A stretch of DNA of 40,413 bases from the NCBI GenBank assembly GCA_020201525.1, contig JAIVGO010000015.1, positions 1 to 40,413 on the forward strand, read 5' to 3'. Position numbers and translations under genes: made by a program. The stretch is from Actinomycetota bacterium (lineage in GTDB: Bacteria; Actinomycetota; AC-67). Of this stretch, positions 14,966-24,052 are shown in pieces; the first letter of the stretch is position 1; each line of letters starts with the position of its first letter. Under the pieces are notes generated by a model. It made no database searches. It saw only the letters and a list, made by a program, of their open reading frames with translations, and was not told where the DNA came from.

Positions 14966-15721
14966 GTGTCGGCGGCCGATCGCTTTGCGTGGCGCTGGCG
15001 AGCGGCAGCGGTGGCGGTGGCGCTCCTTTTGATTCCCGTCGCGCGCAGCACGTTTCAAGCTGGGACGCCGAAGGCAACGCCGGCGGCGCACACCGCAGCT
15101 TTGTCGATCGCGAGCCCGGCAGAGGGCTCGGTGCTCGGAGGCAACGTCGTTCAGCTCTTCGTGGAAGCGGCTGCAGCGACCGCCTTCTTCGCCTTCGCCG
15201 ACCGCAACCCGCCGGCCCCCGGAACGACGATGCGTGAGGGGCGGGGCGCCGTGCGCTCGACCGAGCCGCTTGTCGCGATCGGAGGGCTCGCGCGGGGCCG
15301 TCACCGAATCACTGTTGTCATCGCAGACGAAGCCGGTGTTCGCGCGAACGAATTGACCGACAGCGTGACGGTGACGACGACGGGGCCGGCGACGCTGATT
15401 GCAACGGCCGCGGCGCGCTCGGTCGAAGGCGATCCGTGGCCGATCAGTGTCGAGGTGAGCGGCATCGAAATCGTCCCCGCGAACGGAGACACGTCGGGGG
15501 TGACCGGACACCTTCACTTCTTGATCGACGCGCCGCTCCCGGCGCCCGGCGCGCCGATTCCGCTCGACGCCGACAACGTCGTTCACACGACGGAGACGAC
15601 GGTGCCACTGGCGGGTCTCGAGGCGGGCGAGCACCACGTGTGGATCGTCGTCGGCGACGGGTCGCATCGCCCGCTGTCGCCGTACGTTGCCGACGAGGTC
15701 TTCGTGACGGTGACGCCGTGA
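14966..15721 (+). CDS. Secreted/membrane-anchored DUF4399-like protein
   Basis: 251 residues from a GTG at 14966, 10 nt after the preceding stop. A hydrophobic N-terminal segment (AAAVAVALLLIPVARS) looks like a signal peptide or anchor. Two similar beta modules follow. The first starts ALSIASPAEGSVLGGNVVQLFVEA; the second ends with the DUF4399 signature VTGHLHFLIDAPLP, HTTETTVPLAGLEAGEHHVWIVVGDG and FVTVTP. In the family the HxHxxID and GxH residues are conserved and may bind metal. The first module appears degenerate, with GRHRITVV in place of the full motif. Its GTGA overlaps the start of the HIT gene. The function of the family is not established. Confidence 0.75.
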   Translation: MSAADRFAWRWRAAAVAVALLLIPVARSTFQAGTPKATPAAHTAALSIASPAEGSVLGGNVVQLFVEAAAATAFFAFADRNPPAPGTTMREGRGAVRSTEPLVAIGGLARGRHRITVVIADEAGVRANELTDSVTVTTTGPATLIATAAARSVEGDPWPISVEVSGIEIVPANGDTSGVTGHLHFLIDAPLPAPGAPIPLDADNVVHTTETTVPLAGLEAGEHHVWIVVGDGSHRPLSPYVADEVFVTVTP

Positions 15722-16128
15722 GCGGGTGCATCTTCTGCGCGATCATCGCCAAGGACGCACCGTCGTGGACGGTGTACGAGGACGAGCACGCCATCGCGTT
15801 CATGGACATCAACCCGGCGACGGACGGCCACGTCCTCGTCGTTCCGCGCCGGCACGTCAAGGATCTATGGGAGATCGGAGAGCGTGATGCAGGGCAAGTC
15901 ATGGAAGCGAGCGTTCGCGTTGCGGCGATGATCAAGAGGGCTCTCGAGCCCGACGGCATGAACATCCTGCACGCAACCGGCGCCGTGGCTTTCCAAACTG
16001 TGTTTCATTTCCACTTGCATCTCGTGCCGAGAACGCGCGGTGATTCGATCAAGCTTCCGTGGATCCCGCGGCCGGGAGAACCCAGCCGAATCGCGGCAGT
16101 GGCCGAGCGCATCACCGCGACCGGTTAG
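15718..16128 (+). CDS. HIT-family nucleotide hydrolase/transferase (HINT-like)
   Basis: 136 residues, with a GTG start that overlaps the preceding stop (GTGA). CIFCAII at the N-terminus is the Cys pair found in many HIT proteins. AIAFMDINPATDGHVLVVPRRHVKDL is the first conserved block, and FHFHLHLVPR carries the histidine triad (H97, H99, H101), the middle His being the nucleophile attacking the alpha-phosphate of AMP-linked substrates. A variable loop and proline-rich tail (LPWIPRPGEPS) end it. HINT proteins hydrolyse adenosine phosphoramidates or AMP-lysine adducts; the exact substrate cannot be told. Overlap with the DUF4399-like gene suggests co-translation but not shared chemistry. Confidence 0.92.
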   Translation: MSGCIFCAIIAKDAPSWTVYEDEHAIAFMDINPATDGHVLVVPRRHVKDLWEIGERDAGQVMEASVRVAAMIKRALEPDGMNILHATGAVAFQTVFHFHLHLVPRTRGDSIKLPWIPRPGEPSRIAAVAERITATG

Positions 16129-16161
16129 TCGCTCGGTTCGCTCTCGGTGCCGAGGCTCGGG

Positions 16162-16167
16162 TAGGCT
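16162..16167 (+). promoter_or_regulatory. Probable -10 (TAGGCT) for a leaderless mRNA
   Basis: TAGGCT ends 9 nt before the ATG at 16177, and there is no purine-rich ribosome site between them. No -35 is obvious. It fits the TAnnnT pattern seen before several other operon-first genes here. Confidence 0.45.
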
Positions 16168-16176
16168 CGCGCCACG

Positions 16177-17196
16177 ATGAAACTTGGCATCATGCTCAAC
16201 TATGCGACGGTACACGAGCGCGACGAGCTCGTCGCGATCGCGCGCGAAGCAGAAGATCTCGGCTATGACTCCCTATGGGCAAGCGAAGCCTATTCATTCG
16301 ATGTCTTCACGACGCTCACGCATCTCGCGTGTCACACGAAGACGATCAAGCTCGGGACCAACATCGCGCAACTGTTTTCCCGAACACCGGCGGCGCTGGC
16401 GACGACGGCAGCTTCCCTCGACCAGATTTCCGACGGGCGTTTCATCCTCGGAATCGGTGCCTCGGGCCCGCAAGTGATCGAGGACTGGCACGGCGTTCCG
16501 TATCAAAAGCCCGTTCAGCGTACGCGTGAAATCATCGACATCGTCCGGCAGATCTTGTCGGGCGAGAAGGTGAAATACGACGGTGAGATCTACAAGGTCG
16601 GAACGAAGAAGCAGCTGAAGATCATCAATCCCGTGCTGCGCAAGGACTTGCCGATCTACGTCGCGTCGCTCGGGCCCAAGAATGTCGAGATGACTGCGGA
16701 GCTTGCCGACGGTTGGCTCCCGACGTTTTTCTCCACGGAACACGCGCATCGGGTTTTCGGGCCGATGCTCGAAGCCGGCAGAGCGAAGCGTTCACCGGAT
16801 TTGCCGTCGCTGGAGGTTGCGCCTTTCGTGCCGGCTTTCGCCGGCAAGTTCGAGGTCGGGATCGACATGCTGCGTCAGGTTGTTGGGTTCTACATCGGTG
16901 GCATGGGCTCGAAAGAGAAGAACTTCTACAACCAGCTCGTTCAGCGCTACGGCTATGTCGAGGAAGCGCAACGTATCCAGGAGATGTTCCTCGGCGGTCA
17001 GAAGCAAGAAGCGATTGCGGCGACGCCGGATGAGCTCGTCGATCAAGTGTCTCTGATCGGGGACGAGCCGCGGCTACGCGACCGGCTGCAAGCGTTCGCC
17101 GATGCAGGTGCGACGGCCGTGCTTCTCGGCGTTGCGGCGATGGACCCAGCCGGCCGCCGCGAGATGCTCGAAACCATCGCGCGCGCGAACTCCTGA
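16177..17196 (+). CDS. LLM-class (luciferase-like) F420-type oxidoreductase
   Basis: 339 residues. MKLGIMLNYA, LGYDSLWASEAY, LGTNIAQLFSRTPAALATTAASLDQISDGRFILGIGASGPQV and the C-terminal GTTAVLLGV-type strand (here GATAVLLGVAAMD) are the core of the bacterial-luciferase TIM barrel. The ISDGRFILGIGASGP block and overall order match the F420-dependent branch common in Actinomycetota rather than FMN monooxygenases, but this is judged by eye. The likely role is hydride transfer between F420 and a small organic substrate, which is unidentified. The gene seems to have its own promoter and is followed 5 nt later by a sugar-nucleotide epimerase, so the two are probably in one transcript. Confidence 0.88.
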   Translation: MKLGIMLNYATVHERDELVAIAREAEDLGYDSLWASEAYSFDVFTTLTHLACHTKTIKLGTNIAQLFSRTPAALATTAASLDQISDGRFILGIGASGPQVIEDWHGVPYQKPVQRTREIIDIVRQILSGEKVKYDGEIYKVGTKKQLKIINPVLRKDLPIYVASLGPKNVEMTAELADGWLPTFFSTEHAHRVFGPMLEAGRAKRSPDLPSLEVAPFVPAFAGKFEVGIDMLRQVVGFYIGGMGSKEKNFYNQLVQRYGYVEEAQRIQEMFLGGQKQEAIAATPDELVDQVSLIGDEPRLRDRLQAFADAGATAVLLGVAAMDPAGRREMLETIARANS

Positions 17197-17201
17197 TCGC
17201 T

Positions 17202-18137
17202 ATGAAAGCACTCGTTACCGGCGGTGGTGGCTTCATCGGGTCTGCGCTCGCACATGCGCTGGTGTCCGAGGGCCACGAGGTGCGCGTTTTCGACGCATTC
17301 ATCACGGGCTTTCGGGAGAACGTCCCGGTCGGCAGCGAGCTGATTGAGGGCGATCTTCGTGACGTGGACGCGGTGCGGAGCGCTTGTCGGGACATCGAGG
17401 TTGTTTACCATCAAGCGGCGATCCGAAGCGTTCCGCGTTCGGTCGACGATCCCGTCCTGGTCGACGGCTGCAATGTACGGGGCACGCTGAACGTCTTGAT
17501 GGCGGCGAAGGAGGCCGGCTGCCGCAAGGTGGTCTACGCGTCGTCGTCGAGCGTGTACGGCGACAATCCGGAGCCGCAACTGCGTGAGGACATGGCGCCG
17601 GATCCGATTTCGCCGTACGGGGTCAGCAAGCTCGCCGGCGAGCTGTACGCACGCGTGTGGTCGAAGCTCACCGGGCTACCGACCGTATCGCTGCGTTACT
17701 TCAACGTCTACGGGCCGCGACAACACAAGGAGTCGCTGTACGCCGCGGTGTTTCCGGCGTTCGTGTCGGCATTGCTTGCCGGCGAGGCCCCGGAGGTCCA
17801 TTGGGACGGCGAGCAAACCCGCGACTTCACGTACATCGACGACGTCGTCGAGGCGAATCTTCGCGCGGCGAGCGCGACCGAGGAAGCGGACGGAAAAGTG
17901 TTCAACATCGGCAACGGCGACGCGCATTCGGTTAACGAGGTTCTCGATGCCGTATCGAAAGCGGTCGGGGAATGGATCGAGCCGATCCGCACGCCCCGGC
18001 GCGCCGGCGACGTCCGCCACACCCTCGCCGATATCAGCGAGGCGGAGCGGCTGCTCGGCTGGCGCCCGGCGTCCGAGTGGCAAGACGCAGTCGAAGCGAC
18101 CGTCGAATGGTTCCGCTCCGGCGCAGTGACCCGCTAG
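17202..18137 (+). CDS. NAD-dependent nucleotide-sugar epimerase/dehydratase (extended SDR)
   Basis: 311 residues. TGGGGFIGS at residues 6-14 is the NAD-binding glycine motif, GDLRD follows at about 50-54, HQAAIRSVPRS at 70-80 marks the nucleotide loop, ASSSSVYG supplies the catalytic Ser/Thr near 116-118, and Y139/K143 (SPYGVSKLAGE) are the catalytic pair. YFNVYGPRQ and QTRDFTYIDDVVEANL follow, as in UDP-GlcNAc/UDP-glucose 4-epimerases of the WbpP/GalE type. It should interconvert or modify UDP- or dTDP-sugars for surface polysaccharide. The start is the ATG 5 nt after the oxidoreductase stop. Its exact sugar substrate cannot be read, and no glycosyltransferases lie nearby. Confidence 0.9.
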   Translation: MKALVTGGGGFIGSALAHALVSEGHEVRVFDAFITGFRENVPVGSELIEGDLRDVDAVRSACRDIEVVYHQAAIRSVPRSVDDPVLVDGCNVRGTLNVLMAAKEAGCRKVVYASSSSVYGDNPEPQLREDMAPDPISPYGVSKLAGELYARVWSKLTGLPTVSLRYFNVYGPRQHKESLYAAVFPAFVSALLAGEAPEVHWDGEQTRDFTYIDDVVEANLRAASATEEADGKVFNIGNGDAHSVNEVLDAVSKAVGEWIEPIRTPRRAGDVRHTLADISEAERLLGWRPASEWQDAVEATVEWFRSGAVTR

Positions 18138-18209
18138 CGCCGTTCCCGCCGCTCCTCCGAAAGTTCTCGCTCAAGGGATCTCGCCGTCGCCGTGTTAGTT
18201 CATGAAGTA

Positions 18210-19157
18210 ATGAGCGACACATACGGTTCATCAACGCTTCACGAAAGTATCGATTCGCGGGTCGCGCGATTTGCGACCACGCGACACGGCGTGTTCTCAC
18301 GCGACGAAGCCCGCCGCCTTGGGGCAACGGATCGGATGATCCACCGTCGATGTGAGTTGGGTCGCTGGGAACGCCTGTTTCAAGGCGTCTATCGCGTCGC
18401 AGGTACACCGCGGACGTACCAGCAATCGCTGCTTGCCGCTTGCGTCGCGTGCAAAGGTGTCGCGTCGCATCGCTCGGCGGGCCGATTGTGGGTTGTCGCT
18501 GGAATCGAGAAAGGAATTGTGGAGATGCTTGTCCCGAGGGGCCGCAAGTGCTCGTGTCCCGAAGCGGTTTCGCATCAGGTTGCGTTCGTTCCGGAATTCG
18601 ATGTGACCGTCGTTCAGGCCATCCCGGTGACGACCCCGACGAGGACGATCATCGACGTTGCCTCCGTCTTGGACCCCGACCCTCTCGAGATAGCACTAGA
18701 CGACATGATCCGCCGAAGGCTCACGAGCGTCGCCCGCATTCAATGGCGACTTGCGACGTTGGGCCGCTCCGGCCGACGAGGGACGATAGCTTTACGCGAG
18801 TTATTGGCTGATCGTCCGGCGAAAGGGCCGCAGAGTCCGCTGGAAACACAAGTCCGGCAACTCATTCGCAAGTCACCGCTGCCGATGCCCGTCAGCCAGC
18901 ACCCCGTGTTCGACGCGGCGCGGCTCGTCGCGGTTGTCGACTTCGCGTATCCCGATTTACGAATTGCGATCGAGGCAGACGGTTACGAGTGGCACTCGGG
19001 CAAGGGTCAGTGGCGGCACGACCTCGAGCGCCGCAACCGTCTGGTCGCATTGGGCTGGCGCGTCATTCACCTCACCGCAGCCGATGCAGAACGAACGCCG
19101 GACCGCGCGATTGCGACCGTCGAGCGAGTCTTCCGAGAGCAAGCGAGGAGGGCTTAA
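18210..19157 (+). CDS. AbiEi-type N-terminal domain plus DUF559 (Vsr-like nuclease fold) protein
   Basis: About 315 residues from the ATG at 18210; a GTG at 18192 would add six. The N-terminal half (GVFSRDEARRLGATDRMIHRRCELGRWERLFQGVYRVAG) resembles the winged-helix of AbiEi-family antitoxins, and HRSAGRLW and TTPTRTIIDVAS are also typical. The C-terminal half is DUF559: VVDFAYPDLRIAIEADGYEWHS with the PD-(D/E)xK-like D...E-A-D pattern, then HDLERRNRLVALGWRVIHLT. Such two-domain proteins are very common, often in many copies, in Actinomycetota and are usually not tied to a toxin partner; none lies next to it. Its stop overlaps the sigma-factor stop (TTAA). Function is unproven; nuclease activity is inferred from the fold. 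Confidence 0.82.
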   Translation: MSDTYGSSTLHESIDSRVARFATTRHGVFSRDEARRLGATDRMIHRRCELGRWERLFQGVYRVAGTPRTYQQSLLAACVACKGVASHRSAGRLWVVAGIEKGIVEMLVPRGRKCSCPEAVSHQVAFVPEFDVTVVQAIPVTTPTRTIIDVASVLDPDPLEIALDDMIRRRLTSVARIQWRLATLGRSGRRGTIALRELLADRPAKGPQSPLETQVRQLIRKSPLPMPVSQHPVFDAARLVAVVDFAYPDLRIAIEADGYEWHSGKGQWRHDLERRNRLVALGWRVIHLTAADAERTPDRAIATVERVFREQARRA

Positions 19158-20233
19158 GTTTCGGTGCGCAGCGCGGACGACCGGGACGGGTGGCGCAGCT
19201 TCGCCAGCGCCTTCGCTTCCAGCTGGCGGATGCGTTCGCGGGTCAGGCCGAAGCGCTTGCCGACCTCTTCGAGCGTCAGCGGCTCCTCGCCGGTGAGGCC
19301 GAACCGCAGCGCGAGAATCGTGCGCTCGCGCTCCGTTAGTGTTCCGAGAACCTTCTCGAGCTCGTCGCGTCCGATGCCCGAGAGCACCTCGTCGAACTGC
19401 CCGGCCGCCGCCTCGTCGGGGACGAACTCGCCCAGCGTCGCTTCGCCGGCCTCGCCGACGGGCGTCTCCAGAGAGAGCAGGTTTGCGGCAAGTCCCCGGA
19501 GCTCGCGTACGCGCGCAACCGGCAGGCGCGCAGCCTTTGCCACTTCATCGTCGGTTGCCTCGCGGCCGTGCTGGGCTTCGAGCTCGGCGCGCGCCCGCCG
19601 CACCCGCACGAGAAGCTCGTGCACGTGCACCGGCAGGCGGATCGCACGGCCTCGGTCGGCGATGCCTCGCTGGATCGCCTGGCGAATCCACCACGTTGCG
19701 TACGTCGAGAACTTGAACCCCTTGCGCCAGTCGAACTTGTCGACGGCGCGCATGAGGCCGATGTTGCCCTCCTGGACGAGGTCGAGCAGCGGGATGCCCG
19801 TCGCGCGGTAGCGGCGCGCTATCGACACGACGAGGCGCAAGTTCGCCTGCACCATGTCGTGCTTCGCAGCCTCACCGTCGCGCCGGAGGACGTCCAGCTC
19901 TCGTCGCTTGGACGGCGTCAGCTTTTCGGTCGAGAGGATCCGTTTGTGTGACTTGGCGCCGGCTTCGATTCGCTTGGCCAGCTGCACTTCCTGGGCGGCG
20001 TTGAGCAGCGGGTACCGGCCGATCTCGCGCAAGTACGTCCCCAGCGCGTCGAGATCCCCGAGCCGGTCGGCATCCTCCGGCGCGATCGGCTTCGGGAATG
20101 TGTCTTCTTCGGCCGGTTCGATGTCCTCGGCAGCTTCGGCGAGCAGTTCCGCGTCGTCTAGGTCGATCTCCTCTTCCGGTTCGGTTCGAACCGGAGGCTC
20201 TTCGTCCACCTGTGCCATTGTGACTTCGGGCAT
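19154..20233 (-). CDS. RNA polymerase sigma factor, sigma-70 family (RpoD/HrdB-like)
   Basis: 359 residues from the ATG at 20233, chosen because AGGAAAGG and a GAGGAG lie just upstream; an upstream in-frame start adds a Cys-rich stretch unlike the family. An acidic N-terminal region (about 1-45) precedes region 1.2 (DALGTYLREIGRYPLL), region 2 (NLRLVVSIARRYRATGIPLLDLVQEGNIGLMRAV, then FKFSTYATWWIRQAIQRGIAD), region 3, and region 4 (LTERERTILALRFG, EEVGKRFGLTRERIRQLEAKALAKLR). Every -10 and -35 contact region is present. Length fits primary or primary-like group 2 factors; which one cannot be told without the rest of the genome. It is convergent with the DUF559 gene and preceded by a terminator-like element, so it is probably transcribed alone. 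Confidence 0.93.
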   Translation of the reverse strand: MPEVTMAQVDEEPPVRTEPEEEIDLDDAELLAEAAEDIEPAEEDTFPKPIAPEDADRLGDLDALGTYLREIGRYPLLNAAQEVQLAKRIEAGAKSHKRILSTEKLTPSKRRELDVLRRDGEAAKHDMVQANLRLVVSIARRYRATGIPLLDLVQEGNIGLMRAVDKFDWRKGFKFSTYATWWIRQAIQRGIADRGRAIRLPVHVHELLVRVRRARAELEAQHGREATDDEVAKAARLPVARVRELRGLAANLLSLETPVGEAGEATLGEFVPDEAAAGQFDEVLSGIGRDELEKVLGTLTERERTILALRFGLTGEEPLTLEEVGKRFGLTRERIRQLEAKALAKLRHPSRSSALRTET

Positions 20234-20329
20234 CCTTTCCTGGATCTCCTCTCGATTCTCTTCTTTTTTGGTCCTGAACGCACATAAGCACGCTCGGAAG
20301 GCCACCCGGCACCCCGATCGTGCACGGTC

Positions 20330-20335
20330 ATTGTA
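20330..20335 (-). promoter_or_regulatory. Candidate -10 (TACAAT) for the sigma-factor gene
   Basis: On the minus strand TACAAT lies about 95 nt upstream of the chosen start, in the only non-coding gap before it. No good -35 stands 16-18 nt further upstream, so the call is weak. Confidence 0.3.
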
Positions 20336-20401
20336 CGACGCCGGACCAACTTCGACCTGTCACCGGGAGCCATAAGCCCTGGATAAGCGCGTACCGCAGA
20401 C

Positions 20402-20424
20402 AAAAAATTTTTCGGGCATGCCCG
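20402..20424 (-). terminator. Terminator-like palindrome after the DUF255 gene
   Basis: CGGGCATGCCCG (20413-20424) is a perfect 12-bp palindrome that begins 5 nt after the DUF255 stop. On the minus strand it is followed at once by AAAAATTTTTT. This is the clearest intrinsic-terminator-like structure in the window, although the stem is short. Confidence 0.5.
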
Positions 20425-20428
20425 TCTA

Positions 20429-22483
20429 TTATCGTCCGGAGCCCGAGCCGGCGCTCGCGAGTAATCCTCTCAAGTCGCCCGGATCGGTAACCGGTGCCAG
20501 GCAAAAGAAACCTTCGCATACATATGCGGTTGCGGCTCCGTCCTGTGCCGTCCGGCCCTTGAGCAAAGCGACCGAAGTGCCTTCGGTATTCCCGGCGGCG
20601 AGGACTCGGTTGGGCTGCGGAGATTCCCACACGACCCGAGCCATCGCGAGGACGCCGGGGGAACCGGGGTCGCCGGCTATCGCGACTTCCTTCGCGCGCG
20701 CGAGGTGCAGGTCGAGAGCGCCCAGCAGATGCCCGAACCCGAGCGGCGACCCCGCCATCGCCGGTTGCAGGAGCTTGAGATAGGCGAGGGCGCGTTCCTC
20801 CAGCAGAGCCTCGCCGGTGAATGCCGCGAGTCGCAGCAGCAAACCCGCCATCGCCGAGTTCCCGCACGGCAGCGCGTTGTCGAACACGTCCTTCGGACGG
20901 AGCAGCAACGCATCGGCGTCGACTCCGGTGTCAAAGAAACCCGCGCCCGTGTCGTCGGCAAAGAGGCGGACGGCTTCCGCGCACAGCCGCAGCGACTCGA
21001 CGAACCAGCTCTCGTCGAACGTCGTCTCGTACAGGTCGAGGAGGGCGGCCGCCAGCAGCGCGTAATCGTCGAGGAAGCCGGGTCCGCTCGTGCGGCCGTC
21101 GCGCCAGGAACGCAAGAGCCTGCCGGCGCCGTCCCGAAGCTCCCTGACGAGAAACCGTGCGGCGTCGCCGGCCGCGTCGACGAGGTCGGCGCGCTCGAAG
21201 ATCCGGCCGGCCTCAACGAGGCCCGAAATGGCGAGCCCGTTCCATGACGTCAAGATCTTGTCGTCGGTTGCCGGAGGTACGCGCACGCTCCGCACGTCAC
21301 GCAGCCGCGCACGCGCGCGATCCACGGCGCCGAGGATGTCGGCGACCGGAAGTCCCAGCTCGGCCGCAACCTCTTCGTCGTCGCGCGGCGCCCACAAGAT
21401 ATTCGTGCTCTCCCAGTTCCCGCCTTCGGTTACGTTCCAGTACGCGGCCGCGACGTCGGCGTCTTCGCCGGCAGCGGTGCGAAATTCGTCGAGCGACCAG
21501 ACGTAGTACTTGCCTTCCACGCCTTCGGAATCCGCGTCTTGGGACGAGTAGAACCCGCCGTCGGGATGACGCATCTCGCGCAACAAGTAGTCGGCGGTAG
21601 CAAGCGCCGTGCGACGGTACTGTTCGTCGTGGGTCACGAGGTATGCGCGTGCGTACGTCCGGACCAATTGCGCGTTGTCGTACAGCATCTTTTCAAAGTG
21701 CGGAACGAGCCACTGCCGGTCGACCGAATACCGATGAAAGCCGCCGCCGGCGTGATCGAACATCCCGCCTCGCGCCATCCGGCGAAGCGTCAGGTCTGCA
21801 GGAGGCAGCGCGTCACTCTCGCCCCGCGCATGCATTCGCAACAGGAACTCGATATTCATCGGTTGCGGGAACTTCGGGGCCGACCCGAAGCCGCCCCATT
21901 CGGCGTCGAACGAATCTCGGATCACGCCGAGCGCGGATGTCAGCGTCAGCTCCTGCGGATCGTGCTCTCGTGCATGCGGCTCGAGTGTCTTGCTGATGTG
22001 GCTCGTGAGCTCGTCGGCTTGCCGGACCAAGTCATCACGCTGGTTGACCCATGCGTCGTGAACCGCCTCGAGCAATCGCTTGAATCCCGGCATCCCGTGA
22101 CGGTCCTCCGGGGGGAAATACGTACCCCCGTAGAACGGCTTCCCGTCCGGCGTCAGAAAAACCGTCATCGGCCAGCCGCCGTGACCGGTCAACGCCTGCA
22201 CGGCGTCCATGTAGATCGCGTCGAGGTCCGGTCTTTCCTCCCGATCGACTTTCACCGGCACGTACCACATGTTCATCAGCCGGGCGATGTCGTGGTTTTC
22301 GAACGACTCGCGCTCCATCACGTGACACCAGTGGCACGCCGCGTAACCGATCGACAGGAGAATCGGTTTGTCCTCGCTGTTCGATCGCTCGATCGCCTCC
22401 GGCCCCCACGGAAACCAATCCACGGGATTTTCGGCGTGCTGAAGCAGATACGGACTTGTTTCGTGCGCGAGCCGGTTCGTCAT
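20429..22483 (-). CDS. DUF255 thioredoxin-domain protein (YyaL/spermatogenesis-associated 20 family)
   Basis: 684 residues from the ATG at 22483, where the family's opening [21 protein letters not shown] begins. A thioredoxin-like domain follows: [22 protein letters not shown] (CHWC redox-like pair), [16 protein letters not shown], and [24 protein letters not shown]. Residues from about 200 onwards form the alpha/alpha barrel: [65 protein letters not shown]. Complete and of usual length. The family is very widespread and its reaction is unknown; structure suggests a sugar-epimerase-like barrel fused to a thioredoxin fold. It is divergent from the UbiA gene. Confidence 0.93.
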   Translation of the reverse strand: MTNRLAHETSPYLLQHAENPVDWFPWGPEAIERSNSEDKPILLSIGYAACHWCHVMERESFENHDIARLMNMWYVPVKVDREERPDLDAIYMDAVQALTGHGGWPMTVFLTPDGKPFYGGTYFPPEDRHGMPGFKRLLEAVHDAWVNQRDDLVRQADELTSHISKTLEPHAREHDPQELTLTSALGVIRDSFDAEWGGFGSAPKFPQPMNIEFLLRMHARGESDALPPADLTLRRMARGGMFDHAGGGFHRYSVDRQWLVPHFEKMLYDNAQLVRTYARAYLVTHDEQYRRTALATADYLLREMRHPDGGFYSSQDADSEGVEGKYYVWSLDEFRTAAGEDADVAAAYWNVTEGGNWESTNILWAPRDDEEVAAELGLPVADILGAVDRARARLRDVRSVRVPPATDDKILTSWNGLAISGLVEAGRIFERADLVDAAGDAARFLVRELRDGAGRLLRSWRDGRTSGPGFLDDYALLAAALLDLYETTFDESWFVESLRLCAEAVRLFADDTGAGFFDTGVDADALLLRPKDVFDNALPCGNSAMAGLLLRLAAFTGEALLEERALAYLKLLQPAMAGSPLGFGHLLGALDLHLARAKEVAIAGDPGSPGVLAMARVVWESPQPNRVLAAGNTEGTSVALLKGRTAQDGAATAYVCEGFFCLAPVTDPGDLRGLLASAGSGSGR

Positions 22484-22588
22484 GGCTTCACTCTCGCCGG
22501 AAGCGTGCCCCGCTGCAACCAAGCGAAAACTCACGTTGCGACGCCCCCCCGTCGCGGTTAGCCTCTGCGCGAGCCGAGGAGGACAAGT

Positions 22589-23521
22589 TTGCTGGAACCC
22601 ATTTCGCGCGTCCCGTTCGGTTCGGTGACGCGCGCCCGTTTGCTGCCGGTCCTGCTGGCGCCGTTCGTCACCGGCGCCGCCTTCTCATATGCGCAAACCG
22701 GCGCGTTCAGCTGGTCGTGGTTCGCCGTCGCCGCCGCCGGAGCCGCAGCGGCGCACTTGTCGCTGAACGTGCTGCACGACGTCGTCGACGTCGCGAGCGG
22801 CGCCGATGCGGCTGCGCGATCGGATGCGGCGAGCGTCGCGCCGGGCTCGGTCGCAATTGCCTCCGGCCGCGTGAGCCGGTCGCGCGCGCTCGTGTTCGCC
22901 TCCATTCTCGCTGCCTTTGCGGCGGGGTGCGGCGTCGCGCTTGCGACGCATCGGTCCGCCGGCATCCTCGTCTATGGAGCAGTGGCGTATGTCCTTGCGG
23001 TTGCTGCGATTACACCGCCGCTTCGGTTTGCCTCTCGGATACCCGGCGCCAATGAGATCGCGGTGATTACCGCGGGCGGTTTCTTGCAGGCGGGTGCTGC
23101 GTACGCGGTGGCCACGAAACAGTTCGACGGTGGATCGCTGTGGTCCGGGCTCGTTCCCGGCGGGCTTCTCATGCTCGTTTTCTGGCACCAAGCGCTGCTG
23201 CACTATCGCGCGGATGTCGCGATCGGGCGCGAGTCCACGTCCTCCGCGCTCGGTCCCGAACGGACCGTGATCGTGTCCTCGGTGTGTGCCGCCATGATTT
23301 TCGTTGCACTCATCGTGCAAGTCGCAGCCGGTCTCTTTCCGCGGGGTGCGATCATTGCCCTTGCCGGCGCCTTGCCCCTGTCGAACGCTTACGCGCGCGC
23401 AATCAAAAGCAGACGCGACATTCAGAACTACGTGACGTTGCTCGGCGCGACGCTCGGTGCAACCGCACTCGTGACGTTGATTCTCGTGATCTCCCTCGTC
23501 GTCCGCGGCGCCGTTCGGTAA
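22589..23521 (+). CDS. UbiA-superfamily prenyltransferase (MenA-like)
   Basis: 310 residues from a TTG at 22589, with GAGGAGGA about 5 nt upstream. It is a multi-pass membrane protein with about eight hydrophobic segments. The first Asp-rich motif is [18 protein letters not shown] (NxxxDxxxD form), which binds the prenyl diphosphate through Mg2+. The second lies in [17 protein letters not shown]. This pattern fits the MenA/UbiA branch that prenylates aromatic rings for quinones, but other UbiA members use different acceptors and no menaquinone genes lie nearby. Its stop is 1 nt from the convergent DUF309 stop. Confidence 0.85.
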   Translation: MLEPISRVPFGSVTRARLLPVLLAPFVTGAAFSYAQTGAFSWSWFAVAAAGAAAAHLSLNVLHDVVDVASGADAAARSDAASVAPGSVAIASGRVSRSRALVFASILAAFAAGCGVALATHRSAGILVYGAVAYVLAVAAITPPLRFASRIPGANEIAVITAGGFLQAGAAYAVATKQFDGGSLWSGLVPGGLLMLVFWHQALLHYRADVAIGRESTSSALGPERTVIVSSVCAAMIFVALIVQVAAGLFPRGAIIALAGALPLSNAYARAIKSRRDIQNYVTLLGATLGATALVTLILVISLVVRGAVR

Positions 23522-23522
23522 T

Positions 23523-23993
23523 TTATCCCCGCCGAATCCGAGGCACGTCGATATGCGCGTCGAGTCCCTCGGCTTCGATTGTGCGCGCTGCGTCCTCCGC
23601 GAACTGCGCGATTTCGGCCGTCCGGACGCCGTTGTGCGTGTCTCCGTACTTTCTGAGCCGCCGCGCGCCGCGCTCGAGCAAGGTTACGGCGCCGCGCGGA
23701 TTTCCGCGCTGGCGGTGCGTGAGGCCGACCGCGACTTGAATGACTCCCTGCCAGAAATCGCGCTCGGATTCTTCGGCGGGGTGCCAGCCTTCTTCCCAGA
23801 CCTCATGCGCCTGGAAATACTCGCCCGCGTTGAAGTGAGCAATGCCCCGGTCGAGCGCGGTTGCCGGATCCGGTTCGGGTTCTTCGGCCGGTAGCTCCGG
23901 CGTCGCACCGCGCGGAAGCGGACGTCCCAGCGCGTCGCGCGGCCGCGCGTTCTTCGCACGTCCGAGCGGGTCACGGTCTCTCTTCTGCGCCAT
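23523..23993 (-). CDS. DUF309-family protein
   Basis: 156 residues. After a basic, proline-rich N-terminal tail of about 45 residues comes the DUF309 core: RGIAHFNAGEYFQAHEVWEEGW, ERDFWQGVIQVAVGLTHRQRGNPRGAVTLLERGARRL. The FxxHExWExxW and GxIQxA(A/V)xxxH motifs are complete. The family is small, helical and of unknown function; an RNA or metal role has been proposed, but nothing here supports it. On the minus strand TAGGAT (24002-24007) ends 8 nt before the ATG, with no ribosome site, which suggests leaderless translation from a promoter back-to-back with that of the SRPBCC gene. Confidence 0.9.
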   Translation of the reverse strand: MAQKRDRDPLGRAKNARPRDALGRPLPRGATPELPAEEPEPDPATALDRGIAHFNAGEYFQAHEVWEEGWHPAEESERDFWQGVIQVAVGLTHRQRGNPRGAVTLLERGARRLRKYGDTHNGVRTAEIAQFAEDAARTIEAEGLDAHIDVPRIRRG

Positions 23994-24052
23994 CGGAACC
24001 GATCCTATCGTTGGTCCGGGATGCGGTGGCGTGCGCTCGTATACTTGCCGCA
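23994..24052. promoter_or_regulatory. Divergent leaderless promoter pair
   Basis: In only 59 nt the plus strand has TATACT (24040-24045), 7 nt before the GTG at 24053, and the minus strand has TAGGAT (24002-24007), 8 nt before the ATG at 23993. Neither side has a Shine-Dalgarno-like run. The arrangement implies two start sites about 50 nt apart facing away from each other. Confidence 0.5.

Noticed and set aside
18210..19157. A complete AbiE-type toxin-antitoxin or defence island
   Set aside because: Only the AbiEi-like/DUF559 protein is present; no AbiEii nucleotidyltransferase is adjacent, and such orphan genes are usual in Actinomycetota.
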